DNA of 64,000 nucleotides. It comes from an uncultured Dehalococcoidia bacterium (GTDB lineage Bacteria; Chloroflexota; Dehalococcoidia; Lucifugimonadales; Lucifugimonadaceae). Positions 17,407 to 25,940 of this stretch are shown in pieces. A program made the translations under genes and the position numbers. Numbering within the stretch: the stretch's first letter is position 1; each line of letters starts with the position of its first letter. Under the pieces are notes generated by a model. That model searched no databases and was not told the DNA's origin. It saw only the letters and a list, made by a program, of their open reading frames with translations. The stretch lies in assembly GCA_913048295.1 (NCBI GenBank), contig CAJWWK010000002.1, positions 26,146 to 90,145 on the forward strand, written 5' to 3'.

Positions 17407-18729
17407 TCAATCGCCGCCCTGTTTTATCAACTCAGAACCCGCAGCTCCTCCGACCGGCACCTGCACGTAACGCACCGAGTGCGCCTTCTCTCGAATCGAA
17501 AGCGACACGATTCCCGCGGCCAGCAATGTCGCCGCGCCAACCGCGAACGGGATGTCATACGACCCCCACACCGTAAATGCCCATCCGAACAGTATCACCG
17601 CGGCAGCACCGCCCAGCTGGTGCGCCATATTCGCAAACCCGAACAGCGTTCCAAGGTTGCGAACCCCGTATACGTCGGCGGTTAACGACGCCGTCAACGG
17701 GACCGTAGCCAGCCAAGACATCCCGCCAACCACCGCAAACACCCAGATCGCCGACGATCCCGGCAGCACGATCAAAGAAATGAACGCAATCGCACGTACA
17801 AGGTAAACCGCCCCAAGCAGGTTCTTCCTCTGCCATCGATCTGAAAGAATCCCGATTGCCAGCACTCCTACAGCGTTGATCCCGCTGAGCAACCCAAAGG
17901 CCAGTGCGGCGGTTCCAATTGATATATCTTCGCTGACGGCCCACCTCACAAAGTGCACGGCGATCGAAGCAGTGGTGATCCCGCAAACCCAGTAAGCAAA
18001 CGAAAGCTGCCAGATAGGCTTCGAGCTGAACGAATCACGCCACTTATCAACATAGTTCGGGCCCACCGGCCGAACTACCACTTCGGCTTCTCCAGAATCC
18101 TGAGATTCCTCGCCATCAATCGCCAGTCCCATGTCCGAAGGTCTGCTGCGAACGACAAACAACAACAGGGGAACGCCCAACCCAAGAGCGGCGATACCGA
18201 CTATCAGCCACGCGGTCCGCCAGCCGAACTCTATCAACGCGTAACTCATGAACGGCACGACTATCAAACCGCCGACCGAACCGCCGGCCACCAGCACAGC
18301 CATTGCCATTCCACGTCTGCGCTCAAACCACCTGGCGACTATCACCCCGGTAGTTGCAGGAGAAACACCGCCTGACGCGAACGAAATCACGAATCCGTAC
18401 AACGCAATCAAGCCATAGATGTTAGAAATCGACGCTATTCCAATAGTCGCGACACCCATCACCAGGAGCGAAGGGATCACAACTTTCCGCCCGCCATACA
18501 GATCGGTCAGGCGTCCGAACAATGGCTGAGATAGCCCGTTCACCAGCCAACCCACGCTTGCCGCAATAGAAACGGTTGCAGTCGAAACGCCCCAGTCCTT
18601 CTCCCAGGTCTCGACGAAAACGCCAAATCCCTGCCTCGATCCAATAGCAAGGAGCGTCATGAAAAACAGCGCGGCAATGACGTACCAGCCGTAGAACAGT
18701 CCCTTACGAAGCGATTTATCGGACCTCAT
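17407..18729 (-). CDS. MFS transporter, oxalate/formate or monocarboxylate type
   Basis: Twelve-helix permease of 440 residues. The N-terminus GLFYGWYVIAALFFMTLLAIG and the cytoplasmic motif GRLTDLYGGRKVV after helix 2 match the monocarboxylate/oxalate-formate antiporter branch. WFERRRGMAMAVLVAGGSVGG is the characteristic helix 4-5 segment. A central loop of about 45 acidic residues follows RSRPSDMGLAIDG. It probably takes up organic acids. It is followed directly by a small membrane protein gene. Confidence 0.82.
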   Translation of the reverse strand: MRSDKSLRKGLFYGWYVIAALFFMTLLAIGSRQGFGVFVETWEKDWGVSTATVSIAASVGWLVNGLSQPLFGRLTDLYGGRKVVIPSLLVMGVATIGIASISNIYGLIALYGFVISFASGGVSPATTGVIVARWFERRRGMAMAVLVAGGSVGGLIVVPFMSYALIEFGWRTAWLIVGIAALGLGVPLLLFVVRSRPSDMGLAIDGEESQDSGEAEVVVRPVGPNYVDKWRDSFSSKPIWQLSFAYWVCGITTASIAVHFVRWAVSEDISIGTAALAFGLLSGINAVGVLAIGILSDRWQRKNLLGAVYLVRAIAFISLIVLPGSSAIWVFAVVGGMSWLATVPLTASLTADVYGVRNLGTLFGFANMAHQLGGAAAVILFGWAFTVWGSYDIPFAVGAATLLAAGIVSLSIREKAHSVRYVQVPVGGAAGSELIKQGGD

Positions 18730-18765
18730 CTAGTCACCCAGCCCACACACCATCATCCAGTGCTC

Positions 18766-19650
18766 CTAGTCAACGCCAAGTATTTCCACTGCGTCGCGGT
18801 TGATAATCCCCTCGATCGCATCATCCGGAATCGACGGCAGGTGATGGTCCTTCGCAAATTTCGACAGGCCGCGAAGATGGTCGATGTTGTCCTGGGGCAG
18901 GGTTACCGGCCAATCTGATGCAAACAGGATCTTGTCGGTCACACCCCATTCGTAAAACAGCATCATCCCCTGCCAGAACGAATAAGGTCGGTAAAACTGG
19001 GCTGAAACATCGGCCCAAACGTTCGGGTGCTTCCGGACCACGGCAAGACAGTCGTTTTGCCACGGATGGCCAAGGTGCGCCAGGACCATCGTCAGCTTCG
19101 GGAACGCCATCGCCACTTTTTCAGTTGTAAGTGGATGGGCGTAGGTCAGCGGTGCCTCGGTCATTGGCGACGTGCCCTGGTGAAACACAATCGGAATGTT
19201 GTCGGCTTCCAGACGGGCGAACAACTCGAATGCCTCGTGACCTGTCGGGTCGAAATCCTGGTAATTCGGCCCCAGCTTGATCCCCTTGCAACCGAGATCG
19301 CCTACGCACCGGTCGTACTCTTCATTCCAGTTTGGGTCGAGCGGATGAAGCGACATGAACGGGATGATCTTGTCGGGCGCGTGCTTTGCGGTCTCGGCTG
19401 CCACATCGTTCTGATTCATCTCCTCCGACCAACCCTCGGTACGCAACACCCGCTCACCCGGACGCCATGGCCTAGGGGCGATTCCGAAAATAAACGCCTT
19501 ATCGACCGGGCCCATGTCCCGCAGGTAATCGTCGATCGAATTGGTGAGGTAAACCGTCTCACCAGAGCGCATTGTCGTCTCGGTGACCACCTCATCGGGC
19601 GGTACGGTACCCATGTGGCTTGGAAGGTGGGTGTGTACGTCAACAATCAT
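18766..19650 (-). CDS. Amidohydrolase 2 (ACMSD-like) family hydrolase/decarboxylase
   Basis: Metal-dependent TIM-barrel enzyme. From the ATG at 19650 the protein starts MIVDVHTHLPSHMG, giving the first His-x-His metal motif. Later come GIKLGPNYQDFDPTG, VFHQGTSP (metal His), VLAHLGHPWQNDCL and FASDWPVTLPQDN (catalytic Asp), all as expected. The frame extends 27 codons upstream to 19731, but those are unlike the family. It may hydrolyse a lactone or decarboxylate an aromatic acid; the substrate is unknown. It lies between two MFS genes. Confidence 0.8.
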   Translation of the reverse strand: MIVDVHTHLPSHMGTVPPDEVVTETTMRSGETVYLTNSIDDYLRDMGPVDKAFIFGIAPRPWRPGERVLRTEGWSEEMNQNDVAAETAKHAPDKIIPFMSLHPLDPNWNEEYDRCVGDLGCKGIKLGPNYQDFDPTGHEAFELFARLEADNIPIVFHQGTSPMTEAPLTYAHPLTTEKVAMAFPKLTMVLAHLGHPWQNDCLAVVRKHPNVWADVSAQFYRPYSFWQGMMLFYEWGVTDKILFASDWPVTLPQDNIDHLRGLSKFAKDHHLPSIPDDAIEGIINRDAVEILGVD

Positions 19651-19748
19651 TTCGGTAAAAGCTCCGATCCGCCGCGGTATTGAATCTTTTCGATGTCGGC
19701 GAATACTACGCTTCGCGCACGAACCAAACATATATACAGTTGCGCAAT

Positions 19749-21053
19749 ATGAGCCCGCTACGACCCGAAGAACAGGCGCGAACGCAAATGCGCCGCTGGC
19801 GACATCGCGTGTTGTTCAGCTTCGCCGTGTTCTACCTGTTCGTCTACATGGGCAGGTTCAACCACTGGCCTGCCGGGCCTGTCATCCGCGAAGACCTGGG
19901 CTTCACCCACGTGGATATCGGCATCATCAACGCCTGCCTTTTGTGGGGATTTGCAATCGGCGACTTCGTTCACGGCCGACTCGCCGAATCGTACGGCTAC
20001 CGGTTCTGGATTCTAATCGGCACCCTGGTCTCGGTCGCTCTGAACTGGATCACCAGCTTCGGATCTACCCTCTGGACGATCGCCATCCCGTGGGGTCTCA
20101 ACGGATTCGCCAACGCCGTGGTCTGGTCACCGGGAATTGGAATGCTCGCCCAGTGGTGGCAACGCGGGCAGCGTGGACGAATAATGGGAATCGTCGGCGT
20201 CGCAGCCGGGTCGGCCATGCTGGTGATGTGGCTTATTACCGGCTGGACAGTCGCCGAGTTCGGCTGGCGAGCTGCTTTCAGGTATCCACCCCTACTCATG
20301 GTCCCGGCGGTGATCGCCCTGTTTTTCATGGTGAGAGACCGCCCGTCGGACGTTGGACTCAAAGATCAGGAACAGTCCGGGTTTATAGAGGCCAAATCCG
20401 AACCCGCCTCGGGAACTGACCCTCAATCTGAAACCCGCCTGGAAACGATTGTCCCCGATAACGATGGCCCCCTCACCGCCTACCGAGTGCTTTTCTCCGA
20501 CTGGCGGTTCGTTGCCACTTCGCACGTCAAGGGTCTGGAAAACGTTGTCAGGTACGGGCTCACCACATGGGCACCGCTCTACTACTTCGAGGAAGCGGGC
20601 CTGTCCATCCAGACAACCGCGCTTGTGACAATCGCCCTGCCGGTCGGTTACCTCACAGCACCGCTGGCATCCGGCTGGATATCCGATATCGCGCTGGGTG
20701 GACGCCGGAGCCCGATGATCGCGATTTCGGCAGTCGTCTCGGCCGCCGCACTCGTCGGACTCGCACTCGTCCCAGCCACTAACCTGTACGCAGGCGCAGG
20801 GCTGCTGTTCGTTGGCGCATTCGCCATGAGCCTATCGATGAGCTCGACCCTTGTCGTCGACCTGGCCGGTCCCAGGTACGCAGCCACCGCTTCGGGCGTG
20901 CTCGACGGTCACGGCTACGTCTACGCCGGTGCCCAGGCAATCATATTCGCCCTGGTCCTCGACACCGTCGGGGCTCCCTGGCAAACCGTGTTCCTCGCAA
21001 TGGCGGCAGCACGAATCCTCTCCGCAATAATCGCCTGGCGAGTTCGGCTTTAG
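19749..21053 (+). CDS. MFS transporter
   Basis: Twelve-helix permease, 434 residues from the ATG at 19749 (MSPLRPEEQARTQMRRW); a TTG at 19680 would add 23 residues. It has FYLFVYMGRFNHWPAGPVIREDLG, GRLAESYGYRFWILIG after helix 2 and WWQRGQRGRIMGIVGVAAGSA, resembling the organophosphate/hexuronate (GlpT/ExuT-like) anion-cation symporter branch. A linker of about 50 residues after RDRPSDVGLKD separates the halves. It probably imports an organic anion such as a sugar acid. It is divergent from the amidohydrolase gene. Confidence 0.8.
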   Translation: MSPLRPEEQARTQMRRWRHRVLFSFAVFYLFVYMGRFNHWPAGPVIREDLGFTHVDIGIINACLLWGFAIGDFVHGRLAESYGYRFWILIGTLVSVALNWITSFGSTLWTIAIPWGLNGFANAVVWSPGIGMLAQWWQRGQRGRIMGIVGVAAGSAMLVMWLITGWTVAEFGWRAAFRYPPLLMVPAVIALFFMVRDRPSDVGLKDQEQSGFIEAKSEPASGTDPQSETRLETIVPDNDGPLTAYRVLFSDWRFVATSHVKGLENVVRYGLTTWAPLYYFEEAGLSIQTTALVTIALPVGYLTAPLASGWISDIALGGRRSPMIAISAVVSAAALVGLALVPATNLYAGAGLLFVGAFAMSLSMSSTLVVDLAGPRYAATASGVLDGHGYVYAGAQAIIFALVLDTVGAPWQTVFLAMAAARILSAIIAWRVRL

Positions 21054-21102
21054 CCTAGTTGGTCGAATTCAGGCGGACCGAGATCCACATGAAGTTACCA
21101 TG

Positions 21103-21732
21103 TCACTCTCGCAGCACACGGAACCCGATCTCGTTGCCCAGGCTTTTCTTCATCGACAGCCTGATCATCAGGAGAGTCAGCGGCTCGAGCAATCGCGAAG
21201 AGTCGAGCCCTCCCGCATCGACCACATCAAACCCCAGCTCGGCAATCAGCGCGATAACGACCCGTTTGGCATCGGCGTCATGGCCGCAGATCGGAATCGA
21301 AATCTCCCGGCCATCCAGCTTCCGACCGTCAAGCAGCCGGGCGTCGACAATGTTCAGGGCCTTCACAACCCTCGCTCCTACCGCCCACTCGGCCACCCGC
21401 TCCCCACCGCTACTCGTGTGACCGACATCCAGCTTCAGGCCGCGGGCGATCGGGTTCGTCGCATCGATCAAAACCCGTCCCGAAACGTCACCCAGCCGGG
21501 ATATCGACTGCTCAACCGCACCCCACGGCACAGCAAGCACAATCACATCGGCACCGGTCACCGATGCAGACAACCCGGCCGCTTCAACCCCGTTTCCGAT
21601 CTCAGCAACCAGCGAGACCATCCGTTCGGACTCAGGCGATCGCGACCCGATCACAACCGAATGCCCCAGCGCCGACCACGCCCTCGCAAGCCCCTCGCCG
21701 ACACTCCCGCTGCCGATAACTGCGATTCGCAT
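21103..21732 (-). CDS. F420H2:NADP-oxidoreductase-like / NAD(P)-binding protein
   Basis: A 209-residue Rossmann protein beginning MRIAVIGSGSVGEGLARAWS, with the NADP-type VVIGSRSPESE after the second strand. VIVLAVPWGAVEQ, LIDATNPI and VVKALNIVDARLL follow the F420-dependent NADP reductase family (PF03807-type). The true cofactor and substrate cannot be told from sequence. Its ATG overlaps the epimerase stop by one base (TAATG), indicating coupling. Confidence 0.72.
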   Translation of the reverse strand: MRIAVIGSGSVGEGLARAWSALGHSVVIGSRSPESERMVSLVAEIGNGVEAAGLSASVTGADVIVLAVPWGAVEQSISRLGDVSGRVLIDATNPIARGLKLDVGHTSSGGERVAEWAVGARVVKALNIVDARLLDGRKLDGREISIPICGHDADAKRVVIALIAELGFDVVDAGGLDSSRLLEPLTLLMIRLSMKKSLGNEIGFRVLRE

Positions 21733-22496
21733 TAGACTTCCAGCTCAAGATGCGACTGCGGAGTCCAACCAAGTAACCGTCGGGCCTTCGAAAGGTTGTG
21801 TTCCTTCTCATCCTCGTCGCCGGCAATAAACACCGGGTCGAACCGACCATGCCCGACCTGTACAGTCTCAAGAGCAGCAAGATAGGCCCGCGCAAGATCG
21901 GCCTCGTCGGTAACAAATAGCGGCTTCGATCCGTCAGGCCGGTCGCCGATCGGCCGCTGCCGCTCCTCGATGTAGTCCTCGCGTTTACGTGGACCCGTAA
22001 TGCGCAGCGCAATGATGTTCATATCGAACCACGAAGCAAAGTACCGGCAGATTGCCTCGCCAAACCCCTTGCTTAGCCCGTACGCGCTAGGGGTGTCGAG
22101 CGGTATCTCTTCTTCAGACCTGTAGTAGTCACGTCCACGGTAATGAACGCTCATGCTGCTCGTGTACACCCCGCGAGTTAACCCCGCACCTTGCGCCAGC
22201 CAGAGAAAGGTATGCAGGCCGAGGCAGTTGACATCGTAATTCTGGCGGATGACCTTCAAATCCTGGTCGGTCACCGACCCGCCCTGCGGACTCAGCATCA
22301 CCAGCCAGATAAACGCATCGACCCCGTCGATCGCCTTTGCAATCGCCTCGGGGTCGGTAACCGAACCCTGAACAAACTCAACGCCATCATGCTGCGGCTG
22401 GGCGAGATCGAGCACCCGCAATTCGTGATGCTCTTTCAGATAAGGCGTAATGAACGTGCCGACCATCCCCGCCCCACCCGCAAGTAAAACCTTCAA
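21732..22496 (-). CDS. NAD-dependent epimerase/dehydratase (extended SDR)
   Basis: A 254-residue SDR acting on a sugar or sugar acid. It has the dinucleotide motif LLAGGAGMVGTFITPYL, VDAFIWLVML, the serine in YTSSMSVHYRG and YGLSKGFGE (Tyr-x3-Lys). RITGPRKR and the C-terminal LGWTPQSHLELEV are also family features; the pattern resembles uronate dehydrogenases and UDP-glucose 4-epimerases. It is the first gene of a two-gene unit with the F420/NADP-like reductase. Confidence 0.78.
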   Translation of the reverse strand: MKVLLAGGAGMVGTFITPYLKEHHELRVLDLAQPQHDGVEFVQGSVTDPEAIAKAIDGVDAFIWLVMLSPQGGSVTDQDLKVIRQNYDVNCLGLHTFLWLAQGAGLTRGVYTSSMSVHYRGRDYYRSEEEIPLDTPSAYGLSKGFGEAICRYFASWFDMNIIALRITGPRKREDYIEERQRPIGDRPDGSKPLFVTDEADLARAYLAALETVQVGHGRFDPVFIAGDEDEKEHNLSKARRLLGWTPQSHLELEV

Positions 22497-22526
22497 CTAA
22501 CTCTCCTTCTGACACCTGGCGCTCCT

Positions 22527-22560
22527 GTCCCTTATCTCCGGGAAAGAAGGCTAGGTTGAG
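22527..22560 (+). repeat. Dispersed G-rich hairpin repeat, degenerate (copy 3)
   Basis: TGTCCCTTATCTCCGGGAAAG followed by AAGGCTAGGTTGAG aligns with the copy at 17126 but has lost perfect pairing. It lies between the epimerase and aldo/keto reductase genes, both on the minus strand. Confidence 0.4.
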
Positions 22561-22606
22561 TGGTAATGCTGCCTAAAGCCGAGGCGGACATCGAAAATTC
22601 ACCGGC

Positions 22607-23617
22607 TCAATCTTCGTCAACATCTTCAAGTGCGCCATCCAGAACCGCGCGCATTCCACTTGAAACCTCGTTCAGCCTGGCAATCGCTTCGTCAGGCAAA
22701 GTAAGTTCTAGCGCACCCGAAACGTCGGCGATCTGCTCGACGGTATCGGCACCTGAAATAGCAACCGTAATTTCCGGATGCGACATCACCCAGGTCATCG
22801 CAACCTGCGGCATCGTGGCACCGACTTCTTTCGCCACCGTATCGACTTCAGCGATAACCCTCGCCGCCCGCCCGCGCATGTAAGTCGCGATCTGACCGCG
22901 CCGATTTGAACCCCACAGAGTACTGTCGTCAGGCACCTCGTCAGGCCGGTAGGTCCCACTGAGCAGGCCGACTCCCAGCGGGCTGTACGCCATCACCCCC
23001 ACGCCAGTCTCCCGCACCATCGGGAACAACTCGTCCTCCTGCGTCCGGTTCATCAGCGAATACGGGTTCTGCACAAGGATCAGTGGCTGCGCGTTGAGTC
23101 GTTCCTGCACCCGCAGCGCCTGCATCACCTGCCACGCCTGATAATTGCTGACCCCGACGTAGCGGATTTTGCCCTGCTGGATCAGCGTCTCCAACGTCCG
23201 GAACTGCTCTTCAAACGAGTTCGTCTCGTCGATCCCGTGGATGATGTAAACGTCTATGCGGTCCGTCTGCAACCTGCCGAGCGACCGTTCGACCTCACGC
23301 ATGATGTGGTAGCGAGAGGTTCCCCGGTCGTTGGGGCCGGGGCCGATCGGACTGTGCACCTTCGACGTAATCACCACGTCGTCGCGCCGCCCCTTGAGAG
23401 CTTGCCCGAGCACCTCCTCAGAACTCCCGATGTTGGCACGATCGTCCATGAAGCCGTACACGTTCGCACAATCGATCAGGTTGATCCCGGCGTCGAACGC
23501 TCGAAGAATCACTTTCTCAGCTTCACCCCGATCGAACTGTCCCCTGAAACCGAGTCCCAGAGCCATGGGCGACACCTTCACTCCCGCTGTCCCGAAATTT
23601 ACATATTCAACGGTCAA
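22607..23617 (-). CDS. Aldo/keto reductase
   Basis: NADPH-dependent TIM-barrel oxidoreductase of 336 residues. Catalytic tetrad elements are visible: Asp and Tyr in INLIDCANVYG, Lys in VVITSKVHSP and His in DVYIIHG. GVSNYQAWQV and the C-terminal NADPH-binding region TWVMSHPEITVAISGADTVEQI are also present. Start is TTG at 23617 (MTVEYVNFGTAGVKVSPM). It may reduce carbonyl sugars or aldehydes; the substrate is unknown. Confidence 0.85.
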   Translation of the reverse strand: MTVEYVNFGTAGVKVSPMALGLGFRGQFDRGEAEKVILRAFDAGINLIDCANVYGFMDDRANIGSSEEVLGQALKGRRDDVVITSKVHSPIGPGPNDRGTSRYHIMREVERSLGRLQTDRIDVYIIHGIDETNSFEEQFRTLETLIQQGKIRYVGVSNYQAWQVMQALRVQERLNAQPLILVQNPYSLMNRTQEDELFPMVRETGVGVMAYSPLGVGLLSGTYRPDEVPDDSTLWGSNRRGQIATYMRGRAARVIAEVDTVAKEVGATMPQVAMTWVMSHPEITVAISGADTVEQIADVSGALELTLPDEAIARLNEVSSGMRAVLDGALEDVDED

Positions 23618-23754
23618 AGTAACTCCCTGTATGGATCCGGGTGCAGATCAAGTAAATCCCCTGCATTGCCGAACGCCGAACGCAGATTCTAACCTGATCG
23701 AGCGGCGACACGAGACCCATCTGGAAAATAATTACCGAACATCTGCAGGCCCGA

Positions 23755-23801
23755 CACGTAGTACGTGGTTCGCTGCACACTTTAATACTACAAGCGTAGT
23801 A
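23755..23801 (+). promoter_or_regulatory. Two operator dyads in the blaI promoter
   Basis: TACTAC-AAGC-GTAGTA (23786-23801) is a perfect 6+6 inverted repeat overlapping the TTTAATAC -10 region and ending 10 bases before blaI. BlaI/MecI/CopY repressors bind dyads of this TAC...GTA type, so autoregulation is likely. A second perfect palindrome, CACGTA-G-TACGTG (23755-23767), lies 18 bases upstream at the likely -35 position. Confidence 0.6.
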
Positions 23802-23811
23802 GAATCAGGCT

Positions 23812-24210
23812 ATGGCTGAAAAAGCGGAATTAGAACAACTCGGCGAACTCGAGACTGCGGTGATGGCGGTTGTGTGGCAGTCGGATAAATGCGACGTGAA
23901 TGACGTCCTCGGCCAGCTCGAATGGGGCAAACCACTCGCGTACACGACGATCATGACGGTAATGAACCGCCTGGTCGATAAGCAGTTTTTGGAACGAACT
24001 CGATCCGGCCGTAAGTACGTTTACAGGGCGGTAGTACAACGCGACGAGGCTGCCCGGAACAGGTTCAAAAAGATTGTCGACGGCTTCTACGGCGGTCTTA
24101 CCGGGCTTGCAGTCTCGGAACTCCTCGGCGGCGAAGACGAAGTCTCGAATGGCGAGCTCGATGCCCTCGAAGAACTCGTCCGGCGCCGACGGGCCGAAAA
24201 GTCCGGTTAG
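23812..24210 (+). CDS. BlaI/MecI/CopY-family transcriptional repressor
   Basis: A 132-residue winged-helix repressor. The family pattern is clear: LGELETAVMAVVWQSDKCDVNDV, then AYTTIMTVMNRLVDKQFLERTRSGRKYVYRAVV (recognition helix and wing), and a C-terminal dimerisation/protease-sensitive region with LAVSELLGGEDEVSNGELDALEELV. These repressors are normally inactivated by a membrane M56 protease encoded next door. Here that gene follows by 2 bases but is broken. A perfect TACTAC/GTAGTA dyad lies just upstream. Confidence 0.9.
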   Translation: MAEKAELEQLGELETAVMAVVWQSDKCDVNDVLGQLEWGKPLAYTTIMTVMNRLVDKQFLERTRSGRKYVYRAVVQRDEAARNRFKKIVDGFYGGLTGLAVSELLGGEDEVSNGELDALEELVRRRRAEKSG

Positions 24211-24212
24211 TT

Positions 24213-24964
24213 TTGGAAACAATCGTAAGATTCATTGAGTACAACCTGGCTTCGAGCGTGGTAGTCGGAGTTGTGATGATCGCGGTCGTGCTCATCGTAA
24301 TCAGGGTCGCCGGCGTGAAATCGGTAACGACCCGTAACGGACTGGACGGTGCTGCCCTGATCAAGGCGACCTTTACGCTTGCCGGATTCGGAACTATTCT
24401 GCCGATCAGTGGAACCTTCTGGGCCGACTAACAGGCACAGGTGCTGCCACCCTCGCAAGTCGGACCCGTACTACTACTATGGGTCGGACTGGTGCTCGTC
24501 TTCCGGAACATTATGGCCCGCCGGGCGCTCGAGTCCGCCGGAAACGAGGCGGTTGGCGAGTCGCTAACAAATCGTGTCAATCAGGCAGTTGAGCACGTGA
24601 CTTCGAAGTTCCGCAGCCAACCACAAATTGTGTGCAACGCCATCACGTGCAGCGTGCCGTCCAACTTGATCGCGCCAACCGTAATGCTGAGTCGCAACGC
24701 CAGGACACCGGCCATTGCCGAATCCATGTCTCCCCCCACCCTAGTTCTACCGATCCAAGTCGTCGAAGACTTGGACGATTCAGAGCTTGAAGGCGTTCCG
24801 TCAATTTTTTCTGGGGCGTGGCTCTCCTTGCTGTGGGCAGCACCTGGCTTGCCTCCAACATTTTCGAATTCGAAGACTGGGGGCGGTGGGCGGGAAGCCT
24901 GATGCTGGTCATTCTCAGACTCTGGTATCTGGCGCGGACATCAGGTCGGGTCTCAGACAATTAG
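24213..24964 (+). pseudogene. Degraded M56 (BlaR1-like) membrane metalloprotease gene
   Basis: It starts TTG 2 bases after blaI. The first part gives two membrane segments (VVVGVVMIAVVLIVIRV and IKATFTLAGFGTILPI) and stops at TAA 24429-24431. The same frame then continues with a third segment (VGPVLLLWVGLVLVFRNIM) and an M56-like stretch, SPPTLVLPIQVVEDLDDSELEGV, which in BlaR1 proteins directly precedes the HExxH zinc helix. At about 24795 homology breaks; no HExxH is found. A third frame carries a membrane-like tail (NFFWGVALLAVGSTWLAS) to the TAG at 24964. So an in-frame stop plus a deletion/frameshift appear to have killed the sensor. M56 identity is moderately sure. Confidence 0.55.
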
Positions 24965-24973
24965 GGAATCTCG

Positions 24974-25038
24974 CGCCGGTTTTTACCAACTCGAGGGATT
25001 CGAATTATCCAAATACCTCTTGTTGGTAAAAACCGGCG
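24974..25038. repeat. 17-bp perfect inverted repeat with 31-base loop
   Basis: CGCCGGTTTTTACCAAC at 24974-24990 is repeated exactly in inverted form at 25022-25038. The loop holds a further GAGG/CCTC pairing. It lies just after the decayed M56 gene and 133 bases before the ABC transporter gene. It could be an RNA leader hairpin or terminator (the left arm has a T5 tract), or a small terminal-inverted-repeat element. The 25039-25171 stretch holds only a doubtful 39-codon frame from 25066. Confidence 0.75.
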
Positions 25039-25171
25039 ATTTCCACGATCGATCCGCTCTGTAATATGAATTGTGACCGTTTTTCGCGCAGCGATGTCGT
25101 AGTGATCGAAGAAATCACCCGACTCATCGGCGAATCGAATCCGATAGCAACCAAAGGCAATTCCACACTCA

Positions 25172-25936
25172 ATGACGACAGTTAATCCTGTAATCGTCGC
25201 TAAAGAACTTCGCAAGCAGTACGAGGACATCACCGCCGTGGACGGAATCTCGTTCGAAGTACGGCGAGGGGAAGTCTTCGGAATGCTCGGGCCAAACGGT
25301 GCCGGAAAAACCACCACTATCGAAATACTCGAAGGAATGCGCGACGCGGACTCGGGCCAGGCGATCATCAACGGCATCAATGTAAAAGATGATCCCACGG
25401 CGGTGAAAGCAATAATCGGGGTCCAGCTCCAACAGAACGCATTCTTCGACAACCTGAAGCTCGCAGAGATCGTTGACCTTTACGCCAGGCTATACAAAGC
25501 GAAAATCGACCCGGTCGAAATACTGTCCCGCGTCGGTCTCGAAAGCCGCAAGAACGCCAGGTACGCCCATCTGTCCGGCGGCCAGAAACAGCGGCTCTCG
25601 ATAGCTGTCGCACTGGTAAACGACCCGGTCGTCCTGTTCCTCGACGAGCCAACTACAGGGCTCGACCCGCAGGCCCGCCGCCAGGTCTGGGCGCTCGTGA
25701 ACAAGATCAGCGAAAACGGCGCCACGATCATGCTGACGACCCACTACATGGAAGAGGCCGAAGAACTGTGCGATCGCGTGGCGGTAATCGAGGATGGCCA
25801 GATCATCGCGCTCGATACGCCAGACAACCTCATCGACCAGCTACTCGAAACGGGGTTCAAGCCCGAAAAGCGTGTTCGCGAGGCGACTCTCGACGATGTG
25901 TTTTTGAACCTGACCGGCCGCGATCTCAGAGACTAA
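25172..25936 (+). CDS. ABC-2 type transporter ATP-binding protein
   Basis: The 254-residue ATPase has Walker A MLGPNGAGKTTTIEIL, Q-loop VQLQQNAFF, signature HLSGGQKQRLSIA, Walker B VVLFLDEPTTGLDP and the switch His in LTTHYMEEAE. The C-terminal EATLDDVFLNLTGRDL is typical of drug/antibiotic exporter ATPases. Two in-frame starts are not an issue; ATG at 25172 gives the family N-terminus. It is followed after 4 bases by the permease, so the two form a heteromeric exporter. Confidence 0.93.
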   Translation: MTTVNPVIVAKELRKQYEDITAVDGISFEVRRGEVFGMLGPNGAGKTTTIEILEGMRDADSGQAIINGINVKDDPTAVKAIIGVQLQQNAFFDNLKLAEIVDLYARLYKAKIDPVEILSRVGLESRKNARYAHLSGGQKQRLSIAVALVNDPVVLFLDEPTTGLDPQARRQVWALVNKISENGATIMLTTHYMEEAEELCDRVAVIEDGQIIALDTPDNLIDQLLETGFKPEKRVREATLDDVFLNLTGRDLRD

Positions 25937-25940
25937 CCCT

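Noticed and set aside
24429..24431. In-frame stop in the M56-like gene as another recoded codon
   Set aside because: It is TAA, not TGA or TAG, and the gene is additionally frameshifted and lacks its catalytic motif.
25066..25185. 39-codon frame between the inverted repeat and the ABC ATPase gene
   Set aside because: Overlaps the ATPase start, has no clear ribosome-binding site and no recognisable sequence; could be a leader peptide but unsupported.
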